64,000 bases of DNA from Paraburkholderia bannensis NBRC 103871 (GTDB lineage: Bacteria > Pseudomonadota > Gammaproteobacteria > Burkholderiales > Burkholderiaceae): contig NZ_BAYA01000018.1 of assembly GCF_000685015.1 (NCBI RefSeq), positions 62,001 through 126,000 of the forward strand. Reading direction: 5' to 3'. The position numbers and the translations under genes are program-made. Positions within the stretch are counted from its first letter, which is position 1; every line of letters starts with the position of its first letter. A model generated the notes under the pieces. The model ran no database searches and was not told where the DNA came from. It saw nothing but the letters and a program-made list of their open reading frames with translations. Shown here piece after piece: positions 8,599-16,194 of this stretch.

Positions 8599-9447
8599 TC
8601 ATGCACGCCACTCCGAAAGAATCTGCTCGGCGAGGTAGTCGCACGGTGCCCTGGCTGATCGCGCGCTGCGCGCCAGCACGACTTCCAGCTCACCCAGTTC
8701 GGGCAGCCCATCATTCGGCGTGAGTTGCACCAGATGTGCCGGAATGCTGCATCGTGCCAGAGGCGCAACGGCAAGCCCAGCATCCACCATACTGAGTAGC
8801 CCGAGGAAGCTCGGACTCTCGTAGGACATCCGGTATTTGATGCTCGCGCTCTGCAGCGCTCGCACAGCGAGATCACGCGCTGTGCTTCCGTGCGCGAATA
8901 CGGCGAGGGGCAGTGGCCGCTCTTCCCATACCCTGCGTTTCATGGAACCGGTCCAGATGATGGATTCGTACCGTATCAGTTCACCCGAAACCCCTTTGAC
9001 CTTCGTGAGACACGCAAGATCAATCGAGTTGTCTTTCAGCATCGGCACGATCGCACTGCTCGGCAGTCCCATCACGCGGATATCCACACGTGGATGCGTT
9101 GCTGCGAACTTCCCAAGCACCTGCGGCAGAAGCGATGAAATGTAGTCGTCCGGAATACCGATCGTTATGCGTCCCTTGATCTCCGGCCGGACTACCGAGG
9201 CCCACGCTTCCTCGCGCATCGACAGCATTCGTCGGCCGTAGTCGACGAGCGTCGCGCCTTCCTCGGTGGTACTGACGTTACGGGTATCGCGGCGAAAGAG
9301 GGGTTTCCCCATCACTTCTTCGAGCGCCTTGATCTGCATGCTGACGGCAGATGGAGAGCGATGCACCGCCTGAGCGCCCTGCGCAAACGAGCCGGATTCG
9401 GCAACGGCAACGACCATCTCCAGAACATCGAGATCGAGCTTCTTCAT
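8599..9447 (-). CDS. LysR-family transcriptional regulator (LysE-linked)
   Basis: 282 residues. The winged helix occupies residues 4-64 (LEMVVAVAESGSFAQGAQ, RSPSAVSMQIKALEEVMG), and the effector domain begins at about residue 90 (GRITIGIPDDYISSLLP). It is divergent from the LysE exporter gene, the classical lysG-lysE layout in which the regulator senses the amino acid and turns on its exporter. An inverted repeat with a T-N11-A core sits between the two genes. The effector is not identifiable. Confidence 0.85.
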   Translation of the reverse strand: MKKLDLDVLEMVVAVAESGSFAQGAQAVHRSPSAVSMQIKALEEVMGKPLFRRDTRNVSTTEEGATLVDYGRRMLSMREEAWASVVRPEIKGRITIGIPDDYISSLLPQVLGKFAATHPRVDIRVMGLPSSAIVPMLKDNSIDLACLTKVKGVSGELIRYESIIWTGSMKRRVWEERPLPLAVFAHGSTARDLAVRALQSASIKYRMSYESPSFLGLLSMVDAGLAVAPLARCSIPAHLVQLTPNDGLPELGELEVVLARSARSARAPCDYLAEQILSEWRA

Positions 9448-9458
9448 ATGATTCAGAA

Positions 9459-9481
9459 AAACTGAGTAATTTGTTCAGTTT
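9459..9481. promoter_or_regulatory. Candidate LysR operator between lysR and lysE
   Basis: Inverted repeat AAACTGA at 9459-9465 and TCAGTTT at 9475-9481 with a nine-base A/T-rich spacer, in the 101-base divergent promoter region. Symmetry and position fit a LysR binding site. It begins 12 bases before the regulator start codon, which would also allow autorepression. Confidence 0.5.
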
Positions 9482-9548
9482 AATCCGTTTTACTGCATAC
9501 AGGCTTGACGGGATAATCGCCTGTAGTCAACGAAGCGGAAGGCAAGTC

Positions 9549-10187
9549 ATGCAGGCGTCAGGATCGTTCTACGGATTTCTTGTTGTGGGCGGAATGCTCG
9601 CCATCACCCCTGGCCCCAACATGGTCTACATCATGTCGCGTTCGATTTCGCAGGGACGAAGTGCGGGTCTGGTCTCGCTTGCCGGTGTGATGATCGGCTA
9701 CCTTACCTATATGTTCGGTGCCGCGTTTGGGATTACCGCGCTGCTCGTGCAGGTGCCGTTTGCGACGCGCACACTGGCAGCCGTGGGTGCAACCTATCTG
9801 CTTTATCTCGCGTGGCAAGCAGTGCGGCCTGGCGGGCGTTCGCCATTCGACATCAGGGAAGTCAAGGGCGAGCCGTCCTTGCGCCTTCTCGCGATGGGGG
9901 CAACCACAAGCATTCTGAATCCGAAGCTCGCGATGCTTTTCATCTCTGTTCTGCCACAATTCATCGACTATCAGTCGGGCAATATTCTCGCGCAGTCGCT
10001 GCGGCTTGGATCGATCCTGATTTTTGCATTCGCGTGTGCGAATGGCGCAGTCGCGGTCTTTTCCGGAACAATCGCCGCATCACTTCGCCAGCGCCCGCCG
10101 CTCCTTCTGGCACAGCGCTGGATGATGGGTATCATGCTTGGAGGGTTGGGCGTCAACATGCTTGCGGAGACACTGATCGCTCGTTGA
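9549..10187 (+). CDS. LysE/RhtB-family amino-acid exporter
   Basis: A 212-residue inner-membrane protein with the LysE signature near the N-terminus (GGMLAITPGPNMVYIMSRSI, residues 15-35). Five to six hydrophobic helices follow and NPKLAMLFISVLPQF lies near residue 120. The family exports basic or neutral amino acids and homoserine lactones by proton antiport. The upstream in-frame extension to 9351 overlaps the divergent regulator and is not family sequence, so ATG 9549 was chosen. Divergent from a LysR gene that probably controls it. Substrate unknown. Confidence 0.85.
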   Translation: MQASGSFYGFLVVGGMLAITPGPNMVYIMSRSISQGRSAGLVSLAGVMIGYLTYMFGAAFGITALLVQVPFATRTLAAVGATYLLYLAWQAVRPGGRSPFDIREVKGEPSLRLLAMGATTSILNPKLAMLFISVLPQFIDYQSGNILAQSLRLGSILIFAFACANGAVAVFSGTIAASLRQRPPLLLAQRWMMGIMLGGLGVNMLAETLIAR

Positions 10188-10452
10188 CGCTGCAGTCAGC
10201 AGGATACTTGACTGTCTCTTGTTCAGTGGAAACGGACATGGCGAGCAATATCGCCGAACGGCAGAGTCGGGCCGCGTTGAGCCGGTCACCGAGCTGCGAT
10301 ACAACTGCGCCCCATCCAAACCTCATGCGACGGTAGTCGGCCAGAAGCCGACTTTCCGTGTTCGAGCTCAAGCGTCCGCTACGAGTCTGGCAATAGACAG
10401 GCGAGCTAATGGATCGTAACGCCTGCCGCTCGGCTATGCCGCATTGATTGCC

Positions 10453-11361
10453 TCAATAGTCGAAACCCAAATGTCGCGCAAACCAATCCGCGGCACACCG
10501 GCTCGTCTTTTCGAAGTGTTCCACATAGGGCGTAAAGTGCCCTCCTGAGATCATCGCTAGTTGTTTGGGTTGTAGCGCATCCTCGTACGCACGCAGGCAC
10601 AGGTCGGTGGCCGTCAACGTGTCTGCGTCGGCCACGATCATTAGCAGTGGCGTCGGGCTGATGCGTGCGATGTACACGCCAGGTTCGTTTTCGCGCGAAA
10701 GCTCGGCGCTGCGCAACGTCACCTCGTTTCGCCAGTTCGGCGCAAACGCTGCTGTGCCCGCAAAAAATGCGTGGCTGTCGGCTCCAGCCATCGCGCACGG
10801 CTCGGCGGGATCGGCACTCGTCGCACGCAACAGGGCGGGTGCGCCCCCTGCAAAGCGTCGAGCTCGATCCGCCTCGAAGCGACCTAGCAGCGCCGGAACA
10901 TGATCTGCGCGCGTCCTACGCAATGCCGATTGATAACCGCTGATCTGCGGTACCTGCGAAACCACGCATTTCACGCGTCGATCGATCGCTGAAACTTCAA
11001 GCACATGACCGCCGCTGAAACTAGAGCCCCAGATTCCGATGCGAGTGGCGTCTACCTCTGCCCGCGTGGACACATAGCTGATCGCGTCGCGATAGCCGCG
11101 CTTCTGCATTGCCGGATCGACTTCCTGGCGCGGCATCCCTTCGCTTTCGCCGAAATTGCGGTGATCGTAGACGAGTACGGCGAAGCCCGCGCTGGCGAAC
11201 ACCTCGGCATAACGATCGAGATATTGTTCCTTGACCGCTGAGAATCCGTGCGCCATCACGATGGCCGGACATCTCCCCTTGCGCGGCGATAGCACAGGCA
11301 GATAGAACCAGCCGCGCAGAAGCGCCCCCTCCGAAAGAAACTCCACGTTTTGACGTTCCAT
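10453..11361 (-). CDS. Alpha/beta hydrolase, dipeptidyl-peptidase S15/dienelactone hydrolase-like
   Basis: 302 residues. The fold is marked by VMAHGFSAVKEQYLDRYAE (oxyanion region), VYDHRNFGESEG, the nucleophile elbow GIWGSSFSGGH (serine near residue 119), an acid loop IVADADTLTATDLC and the histidine in ISGGHFTPYVEHF near the end. All three catalytic residues are therefore present. No signal peptide, so cytoplasmic. ATG 11361 has GAGGG upstream. It follows the AraC gene on the same strand with a 97-base gap. The hydrolysed ester, lactone or amide cannot be predicted. Confidence 0.8.
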   Translation of the reverse strand: MERQNVEFLSEGALLRGWFYLPVLSPRKGRCPAIVMAHGFSAVKEQYLDRYAEVFASAGFAVLVYDHRNFGESEGMPRQEVDPAMQKRGYRDAISYVSTRAEVDATRIGIWGSSFSGGHVLEVSAIDRRVKCVVSQVPQISGYQSALRRTRADHVPALLGRFEADRARRFAGGAPALLRATSADPAEPCAMAGADSHAFFAGTAAFAPNWRNEVTLRSAELSRENEPGVYIARISPTPLLMIVADADTLTATDLCLRAYEDALQPKQLAMISGGHFTPYVEHFEKTSRCAADWFARHLGFDY

Positions 11362-11458
11362 TGCGTATCCCTCAACAGTCAGGTGCGCCCGAGTTTGGGC
11401 GCTCAGGTCTCACGATACGCAAATGAGGCGCGCGGCGCACCGCAGGTCAGGACATGCT

Positions 11459-12286
11459 CTACGCCGATTCGGACAACCGGAAATACGCACTCGGCGTCGT
11501 GCCTGTTACACGACGGAACATCGCCGCAAAAGCACCCGGCGTCTCATAGCCGAGAGAGAGGCTGACTTCGGCGACGGGCAAACCGCTGGCAAGCAACGGC
11601 AGCGCATGCTGGACACGCACAAGTTGGCGCCAATGGACAAACGAGATCCCAGTTTCAGCGAGAAAAAGGCGCGCGAGCGTGCGCGTCGACGCACCAGCTT
11701 CGTTGGCCCATTCATCCAGCGTACGCACATCGGCGGGGTCACGAAGAATCGCGTTGCAAATGCGTTTGAGACGTCGATCGCCTCCACAAGGCAGCCGCAG
11801 TGGATGACCCGGCACCCATTCGATTTCGGCGAGCAGATGCGCGATGACGAGTCCATCTCGTCCCGTCAGCACGCTGTCGAGTGGAATCGACGCGGCGCGA
11901 ACGATCAGCTCACGCAGGAGCGGTGTCACGTTGACGGCATGAGGAGTTTCGGGGAACCCACGCGGGCAGCTTTCGGGCCGAATATACGGGCTACGCAGCG
12001 ACACTGCGCCCCGCGCACGCATCGCGTGAGGCGTGCCGGCTGGCATCCAGAGCGCGCGTTGCGGCGGAACGAGCCAGAGCGACTGCCCCATCGTCACCTC
12101 GATGACACCGCGCGTCGCGTAGATGAGTTGGGCGCGCGCGTGCTGGTGCTCACCAACTTTAAAGCCGTCTGCATATTCCTTGGCGAGAACAGAGGCAGGC
12201 CCAGCTGATCGTTGATAGTCGGCAGGATTCGTACTGCGGGCGGGAGGCTGGGCGTGTGAATATCGGTGGGACGGAACGGGCGACAT
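11459..12286 (-). CDS. AraC-family regulator with cupin sensor domain
   Basis: 275 residues. An N-terminal AraC-binding cupin (residues 40-110, with HQHARAQLIYATRG and WMPAGTPHAMRARG) is followed by two helix-turn-helix motifs in the C-terminal third. Motifs there are LDEWANEAGASTRTLARLF, FVHWRQLVRVQHAL, VSLSLGYETPGAFAAMFRRV and TPSAYF. This is a complete one-component regulator. The alpha/beta hydrolase gene downstream on the same strand could be a target. Effector unknown. Confidence 0.85.
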   Translation of the reverse strand: MSPVPSHRYSHAQPPARSTNPADYQRSAGPASVLAKEYADGFKVGEHQHARAQLIYATRGVIEVTMGQSLWLVPPQRALWMPAGTPHAMRARGAVSLRSPYIRPESCPRGFPETPHAVNVTPLLRELIVRAASIPLDSVLTGRDGLVIAHLLAEIEWVPGHPLRLPCGGDRRLKRICNAILRDPADVRTLDEWANEAGASTRTLARLFLAETGISFVHWRQLVRVQHALPLLASGLPVAEVSLSLGYETPGAFAAMFRRVTGTTPSAYFRLSESA

Positions 12287-12562
12287 TGTCTGGCGTGCCG
12301 GGCAAAAACGAATCAGTATAGTTCGACGCGCGTTCTCCGGTGCGCAATCAGGCTCCTAAGTAACAGGCGCTTTAAACGTCTGCACCGACTGCCGATTTCT
12401 AGTTCTATTGCCGACACTCGCGCGAAACGAACGTGCGGCAGAAGTGGCTCACACTCGGCCGGTCGCCCTACTCCGATACCATGACTGTAGTCGGCCACAA
12501 ACAGCCGCTCAGAGCCGAACCGCCAGGACGTTCGAACGACCGTTGATGTCGGCAGATCGGCC
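12287..12562. other. Spacer without recognisable gene
   Basis: A stretch of 276 bases between the AraC start and the clipped CMD-like frame. Short open frames here match no family. An 11-base string, GTAGTCGGCCA at 12487-12497, recurs in the same orientation at 10333-10343 in another spacer, but the flanks do not align. Nothing firm is seen. Confidence 0.25.
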
Positions 12563-12688
12563 TTAGAGCAGCGTTAAAGGCCGCACCCGGCCAAGTAGTT
12601 TCGGACGGCGCGCCTGCATACCTGCCAGCAGTTCAGCCGGAACATCGTCTCCATCCTGCCACGGTGTCACTCGTACGTGATTACTCAT
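12563..12688 (-). pseudogene. 5' fragment of a carboxymuconolactone-decarboxylase-like gene
   Basis: A 41-codon frame with a good ribosome site (GGAGAATCTA before ATG 12688). Its product (VTPWQDGDDVPAELLAGMQARRP) resembles the first 25 residues of AhpD/CMD-fold proteins of about 150-190 residues. After ARRP the likeness stops and the frame ends in PLTLL. The catalytic CxxC motif of the family is absent. Most likely the surviving start of a gene clipped by a deletion. Recognition rests on a short segment and is tentative. Confidence 0.4.
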
Positions 12689-12779
12689 TAGATTCTCCGG
12701 TAAACATGATCGCGCGACGGACATCGCGCCCGTCGCGCATGCGCCGAACCACACTGTGTTCGTCTTTGATGTGGGATCG

Positions 12780-13358
12780 TCAGGGCTTCATGACGTCGCC
12801 GTCATAGAGCATCTGGTAATGCTGCTGGCCACCGGCGCGGAATGTATCGAAGCCGTTCTCCAGAAACGCCGAAACCAGATTGGCGCCAACCAGCAGAATG
12901 AACAGGACTGCTGCGGCCAATCGAATCATTGGAAACATGCCAGCAGATGGGGATTCGTCCGCACCCGCTCCAACCGTCAGAGCCAGCATCGCAAGGCAGA
13001 ACATGATGGCTGCCGTGAAGATGATGTAGGTCCACGTGTACATATGCAGCCCCAAGACAGCCGAACCCGTAGGCGTTGTCCAGGACGGAGCCTTCGCGAA
13101 CATGAAAAGCAGACTGATCAGGCTGCCTATCAGTGCACCTACCGCACTAAGCACGTAGTTCGAGGGCCGAGTGCCATGATGGAGATTCAACAGAAATCCG
13201 CTGCCCAGCAACATGAAGCCGACGCGGATGAGATTGCAGAACGCGCAGGGAAGCTCGCCTCGAACGAGTTGATAGTAGAACGCGCCAAGCAGGACAATCG
13301 AGATTCCCAACAGGGCCGCGGCATCGATGGCCGTAAGGTGTCGTGTGTCGATCGTCAT
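12780..13358 (-). CDS. DsbB-like disulfide-bond formation membrane protein (single Cys pair)
   Basis: A 192-residue protein with five or more hydrophobic segments. After the first helix comes GELPCAFCNLIRVGFMLLG, the CxxC and following helix typical of DsbB, the quinone-coupled oxidase that recharges periplasmic DsbA. The only other cysteine (AIMFCLAML) lies inside a helix, so the second periplasmic cysteine pair of classical DsbB is missing. ATG 13358 overlaps the stop of the upstream DUF5993 gene by one base (TGATG), implying translational coupling. An in-frame ATG at 13364 is an alternative. No DsbA-like gene is nearby. Family call is good; function as an oxidase is uncertain. Confidence 0.75.
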   Translation of the reverse strand: MTIDTRHLTAIDAAALLGISIVLLGAFYYQLVRGELPCAFCNLIRVGFMLLGSGFLLNLHHGTRPSNYVLSAVGALIGSLISLLFMFAKAPSWTTPTGSAVLGLHMYTWTYIIFTAAIMFCLAMLALTVGAGADESPSAGMFPMIRLAAAVLFILLVGANLVSAFLENGFDTFRAGGQQHYQMLYDGDVMKP

Positions 13359-13531
13359 CACCATGACCCCAGCGTCGCGAGATCGGGGAGGTGATGGCGA
13401 CCATGATGAATGGTCCATATAACGACCAGCAACGAAGAAACGATCCAGAGAATTCGCGCGAATTTCTGGCTACGCAGTGAACTCAGTGCGGCGAAAAACG
13501 CCACCAGCACCGGGATAAATCCAATGTACAT
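13358..13531 (-). CDS. DUF5993-like small membrane protein
   Basis: A 57-residue gene. It begins MYIGFIPVLVAFFAAL (first membrane helix), then a basic patch RSQKFAR, a second helix LWIVSSLLVVIWTIHH, and a His-rich end HHGRHHLPDLATLG. Two short helices with a WxxHH end match DUF5993 proteins, which are often encoded directly beside DsbB-like genes. Its stop overlaps the DsbB-like start (TGATG). A helper or subunit role is likely but unproven. The ribosome site before ATG 13531 is weak. Confidence 0.7.
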   Translation of the reverse strand: MYIGFIPVLVAFFAALSSLRSQKFARILWIVSSLLVVIWTIHHGRHHLPDLATLGSW

Positions 13532-13728
13532 TCGACAACACCTTTTGAACGGGATGAAAGGAGCGGAATTGCAGACTGGAATTTATCTCGTTGAGTGAGA
13601 GGCGTCTGTTGAGCAACGGTCGAACTGTGTCGATGATTCGCCAGTGTTCTGGCGTGGGGTCTGGAGAGCGTGGCTTGATGAAGTGCCAGAAAACGATCGA
13701 CGCTACCAGGCCGAATCTCGTGCTGCCC

Positions 13729-13885
13729 ACGCGCACGGCGCGTGCGCGTCTTCGGGCTCACGTAGCGTAGCGCCCACTTGCCACCATGCGCATTGGGGCG
13801 GATTATCAGTCCAGGCACCTGATTATCGGTGAGCGGCGCGTCGTCAGGTTTCAGGTAACGCAGCGCGGTCTGTAAGCTTGGGCAT
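13729..13885 (-). pseudogene. Integrase N-terminal remnant (DUF4102 arm-binding domain), frameshifted
   Basis: Minus strand from ATG 13885 reads MPKLTDRA. One base is then missing, and the next frame continues RYLKPDDAPLTDNQ, VPGLIIRPNAHGGK and WALRYVSPKTRTRR. Joined, this is the start of P4-type tyrosine integrases that insert islands into tRNA genes. The likeness ends near 13729, so the catalytic domain is gone. No tRNA gene is visible next to it. It marks the scar of a former island or an end left by rearrangement, close to the clipped CMD-like frame and the DsbB-like pair. Confidence 0.6.
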
Positions 13886-14060
13886 AAGGCATTTCCCTAA
13901 TCTTGACCCATCTTCCAGCCCACCATGGCGAGCCTGGAAGCAGCCGGATCAAAATGGCTTAGCCCAGCCCAATGCCGTTGACAACCTATTGATAATAAAG
14001 TGAAATCAGATAAGCACTGCAGACTGCACTGGATGAACCTACACTTTTAGGGGTCGCCAA
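13886..14060. other. A/T-richer promoter region of the EF-G-like gene
   Basis: Spacer between the integrase scar and the EF-G-like gene, with a lower-GC stretch around 13978-14010 (TTGACAACC, then GATAATAAAG) that could hold a sigma-70 promoter. No tRNA or terminator was found. Confidence 0.3.
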
Positions 14061-16109
14061 ATGGATTACCGTCCCGAAGCCATCCACACAGTCGCGCTCG
14101 TCGGCCACGCCGGCTGCGGAAAGACCTCGCTCGCCGAGGCCCTGCTCCACCAGGGCGGCGCGCTACACGCCCAGGGCAGCGTCAGCCGCGGCACCGCGCT
14201 GTGCGATTTCGACCCGCTAGAGCGCAAATATCATCACTCGCTCAGCTCCGCGCTCGCGCATCTCGACTATCGCGACACGCGCATCTACCTGCTCGACACA
14301 CCTGGTTACCCCGACTTCGCGGGCCTGTCCATCGGCGCGCTGCCGGCCGTGGAAACCGCGGCCATCGTGATCGACGCGCGCACCGGCATCGAAATGACCA
14401 CGGGCCGCATGATGGCCGCCGCCGAGGCGCGCAAGCTCTGCCGCCTGATCGTCGTGAACGGCATCGACGGCGAAAAGGTCGACCTGCCCACACTGCTCGC
14501 GCAGATCCAGGAGGTGTTCGGCAAACAGTGCCTGCCGATCAACCTGCCTGCAAAAGGCGCGACCGATGTGGTCGACTGCTTCTTCAATCCGTCCGGCGAG
14601 GCGGATTTTTATTCTGTGGAAGCGGCGCACAATGCGCTCGTCGACCAGGTGATCGAACTCGACGCCGACTTGATGGAGCTGTATCTCGAACAGGGCGAGG
14701 CGATCAAGCCGGAGCAACTGCACGAACCGTTCGAGCGCGCATTGCGCGAAGGCCATCTGGTGCCGGTCTGCTTCACGTCGGCGGCGACGGGCGCCGGCAT
14801 CGCGCAACTGCTCGACGTGATCGTGCGCCTGCTGCCCAACGTGACCGAAGGCAATCCGCCGCTTTTCTATCGCGAAACCGGCGATAAAACCGAACCCGTG
14901 AAAGCCGAGCCGCACGCGGACAAGCATGTGCTCGCCCACGTCTTCAAGGTCGTGGTAGACCCGTATATCGGCAGGGTCGCGCTGTTCCGCATTCATCAGG
15001 GCACGGTCACGCGCGACAGCCAGCTTTATATCGGCAACGGCCGCCAGCCGTTCAAGGTCGCGCATCTGCTGATGCTGCAAGGCAAGGATCACACCGAGAT
15101 CGCGCGCGCGGGGCCCGGCCATATCTGCGCGGTGGCGAAAGCGGACGACATCGCCTTCGGCGACGTGCTGCACGATGCGCCCGAGGACGGCAACATCCAT
15201 CTCGTGCCGCCCGATTTTCCGAATCCGATTTACGGTCTCGCGATCGAGCCCGCGCGGCGCGGCAACGAACAACGCCTCTGGGACGTGCTGCAAAAACTCA
15301 CCGCCGAAGACCCCTGCCTCGTCATCAGCCATCCGGCGGGCACCAACGAGACCGTGGTGCGCGGCCTGGGCGAACTGCATCTGCGCTACATGCTGGAGCG
15401 CCTCACTGACCAGCACAAGCTCGAAGTCGTGACGCGACCGCCGACTATCGCATGGCGCGAAACCATCGGCGGCAAGGCCGAGGGGCATTGCCGCCACAAG
15501 AAGCAGACTGGCGGCGCGGGGCAATTCGGCGAAGTCATGCTGCGTGTGGAGCCGCTGCCGCGCGGCGCGGGCTTCGAGTTCGTCGATGCGGTCAAGGGCG
15601 GCGCGATTCCCACGCAGTTCATCCCCGCCGTCGAAAAAGGCATTCAGCAGGTGATCGACAGCGGCCCGCTCGCGGGCTTTCCGATGCAGGACGTGCGTGT
15701 GACCGTGTTCGACGGCAAGAGCCATCCCGTCGATTCGAAGGAAGTCGCGTTCGTCACAGCGGGGCGCAAGGCGTTTATCGATGCGGTGCTCAAGGCGCAG
15801 CCCGTGGTGCTCGAACCGATCGTCGATATCGAGGTGATGACGCCCGAAACGGCCATGGGCGACGTGATCGGCGACCTGTCCGCGCGGCGCGGCCAGGTGC
15901 ACGGCACGCGCAACGTGAACGGCAACGCGATGGTGATTGCGGGCAAGGTGCCGCTCGCGGAACTCAACGACTATCAGTCGCGGCTGAACGCGATGGCGGG
16001 CGGCAACGGCAATTACAGCATCCAGTTGAGCCACTACGATCCCGTGCCGCCCTCGCAGCAGGACAAGCTTGCGGCGCAGCACCGCGCGCGCGGCGGCGAG
16101 GTGGAGTGA
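14061..16109 (+). CDS. Elongation factor G-like translational GTPase paralogue
   Basis: 682 residues with EF-G domain order: GTPase domain (P-loop GHAGCGKTS at residues 15-23, G3 DTPGYPDF near 85), domain II (HVFKVVVDPYIGRVALFRI near 297), domains III-V (LGELHLRYMLERL, then GAGQFGEVMLRVEP, and the C-terminal ARRGQVHGT and VPLAEL). Two switch features differ from canonical FusA: the G2 RGIT segment before DTPG is absent, and the G4 box reads NGID rather than NKxD, losing the guanine-contacting lysine. These changes match the divergent EF-G-like branch (as in mycobacterial FusA2), not the ribosome-cycle EF-G. Separate transcription is likely. Role unknown; possibly a stress or ribosome-associated factor. 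Confidence 0.85.
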   Translation: MDYRPEAIHTVALVGHAGCGKTSLAEALLHQGGALHAQGSVSRGTALCDFDPLERKYHHSLSSALAHLDYRDTRIYLLDTPGYPDFAGLSIGALPAVETAAIVIDARTGIEMTTGRMMAAAEARKLCRLIVVNGIDGEKVDLPTLLAQIQEVFGKQCLPINLPAKGATDVVDCFFNPSGEADFYSVEAAHNALVDQVIELDADLMELYLEQGEAIKPEQLHEPFERALREGHLVPVCFTSAATGAGIAQLLDVIVRLLPNVTEGNPPLFYRETGDKTEPVKAEPHADKHVLAHVFKVVVDPYIGRVALFRIHQGTVTRDSQLYIGNGRQPFKVAHLLMLQGKDHTEIARAGPGHICAVAKADDIAFGDVLHDAPEDGNIHLVPPDFPNPIYGLAIEPARRGNEQRLWDVLQKLTAEDPCLVISHPAGTNETVVRGLGELHLRYMLERLTDQHKLEVVTRPPTIAWRETIGGKAEGHCRHKKQTGGAGQFGEVMLRVEPLPRGAGFEFVDAVKGGAIPTQFIPAVEKGIQQVIDSGPLAGFPMQDVRVTVFDGKSHPVDSKEVAFVTAGRKAFIDAVLKAQPVVLEPIVDIEVMTPETAMGDVIGDLSARRGQVHGTRNVNGNAMVIAGKVPLAELNDYQSRLNAMAGGNGNYSIQLSHYDPVPPSQQDKLAAQHRARGGEVE

Positions 16110-16194
16110 CGCTGCGAGCGCAGCGACGAGTTGAAACTCGCGGCATAATCCCGGCTCCGCTTGGCGCTTCAGGGTACGGGAGAGTTCGCGCTTC

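Noticed and set aside
10333..12497. Dispersed repeat suggested by GTAGTCGGCCA in two spacers (10333-10343 and 12487-12497)
   Set aside because: Only 11 bases match and the flanks do not align; could be chance.
13883..14060. tRNA gene as the target of the integrase remnant
   Set aside because: No cloverleaf, TTCGA loop or CCA-like end could be found next to the remnant on either strand.
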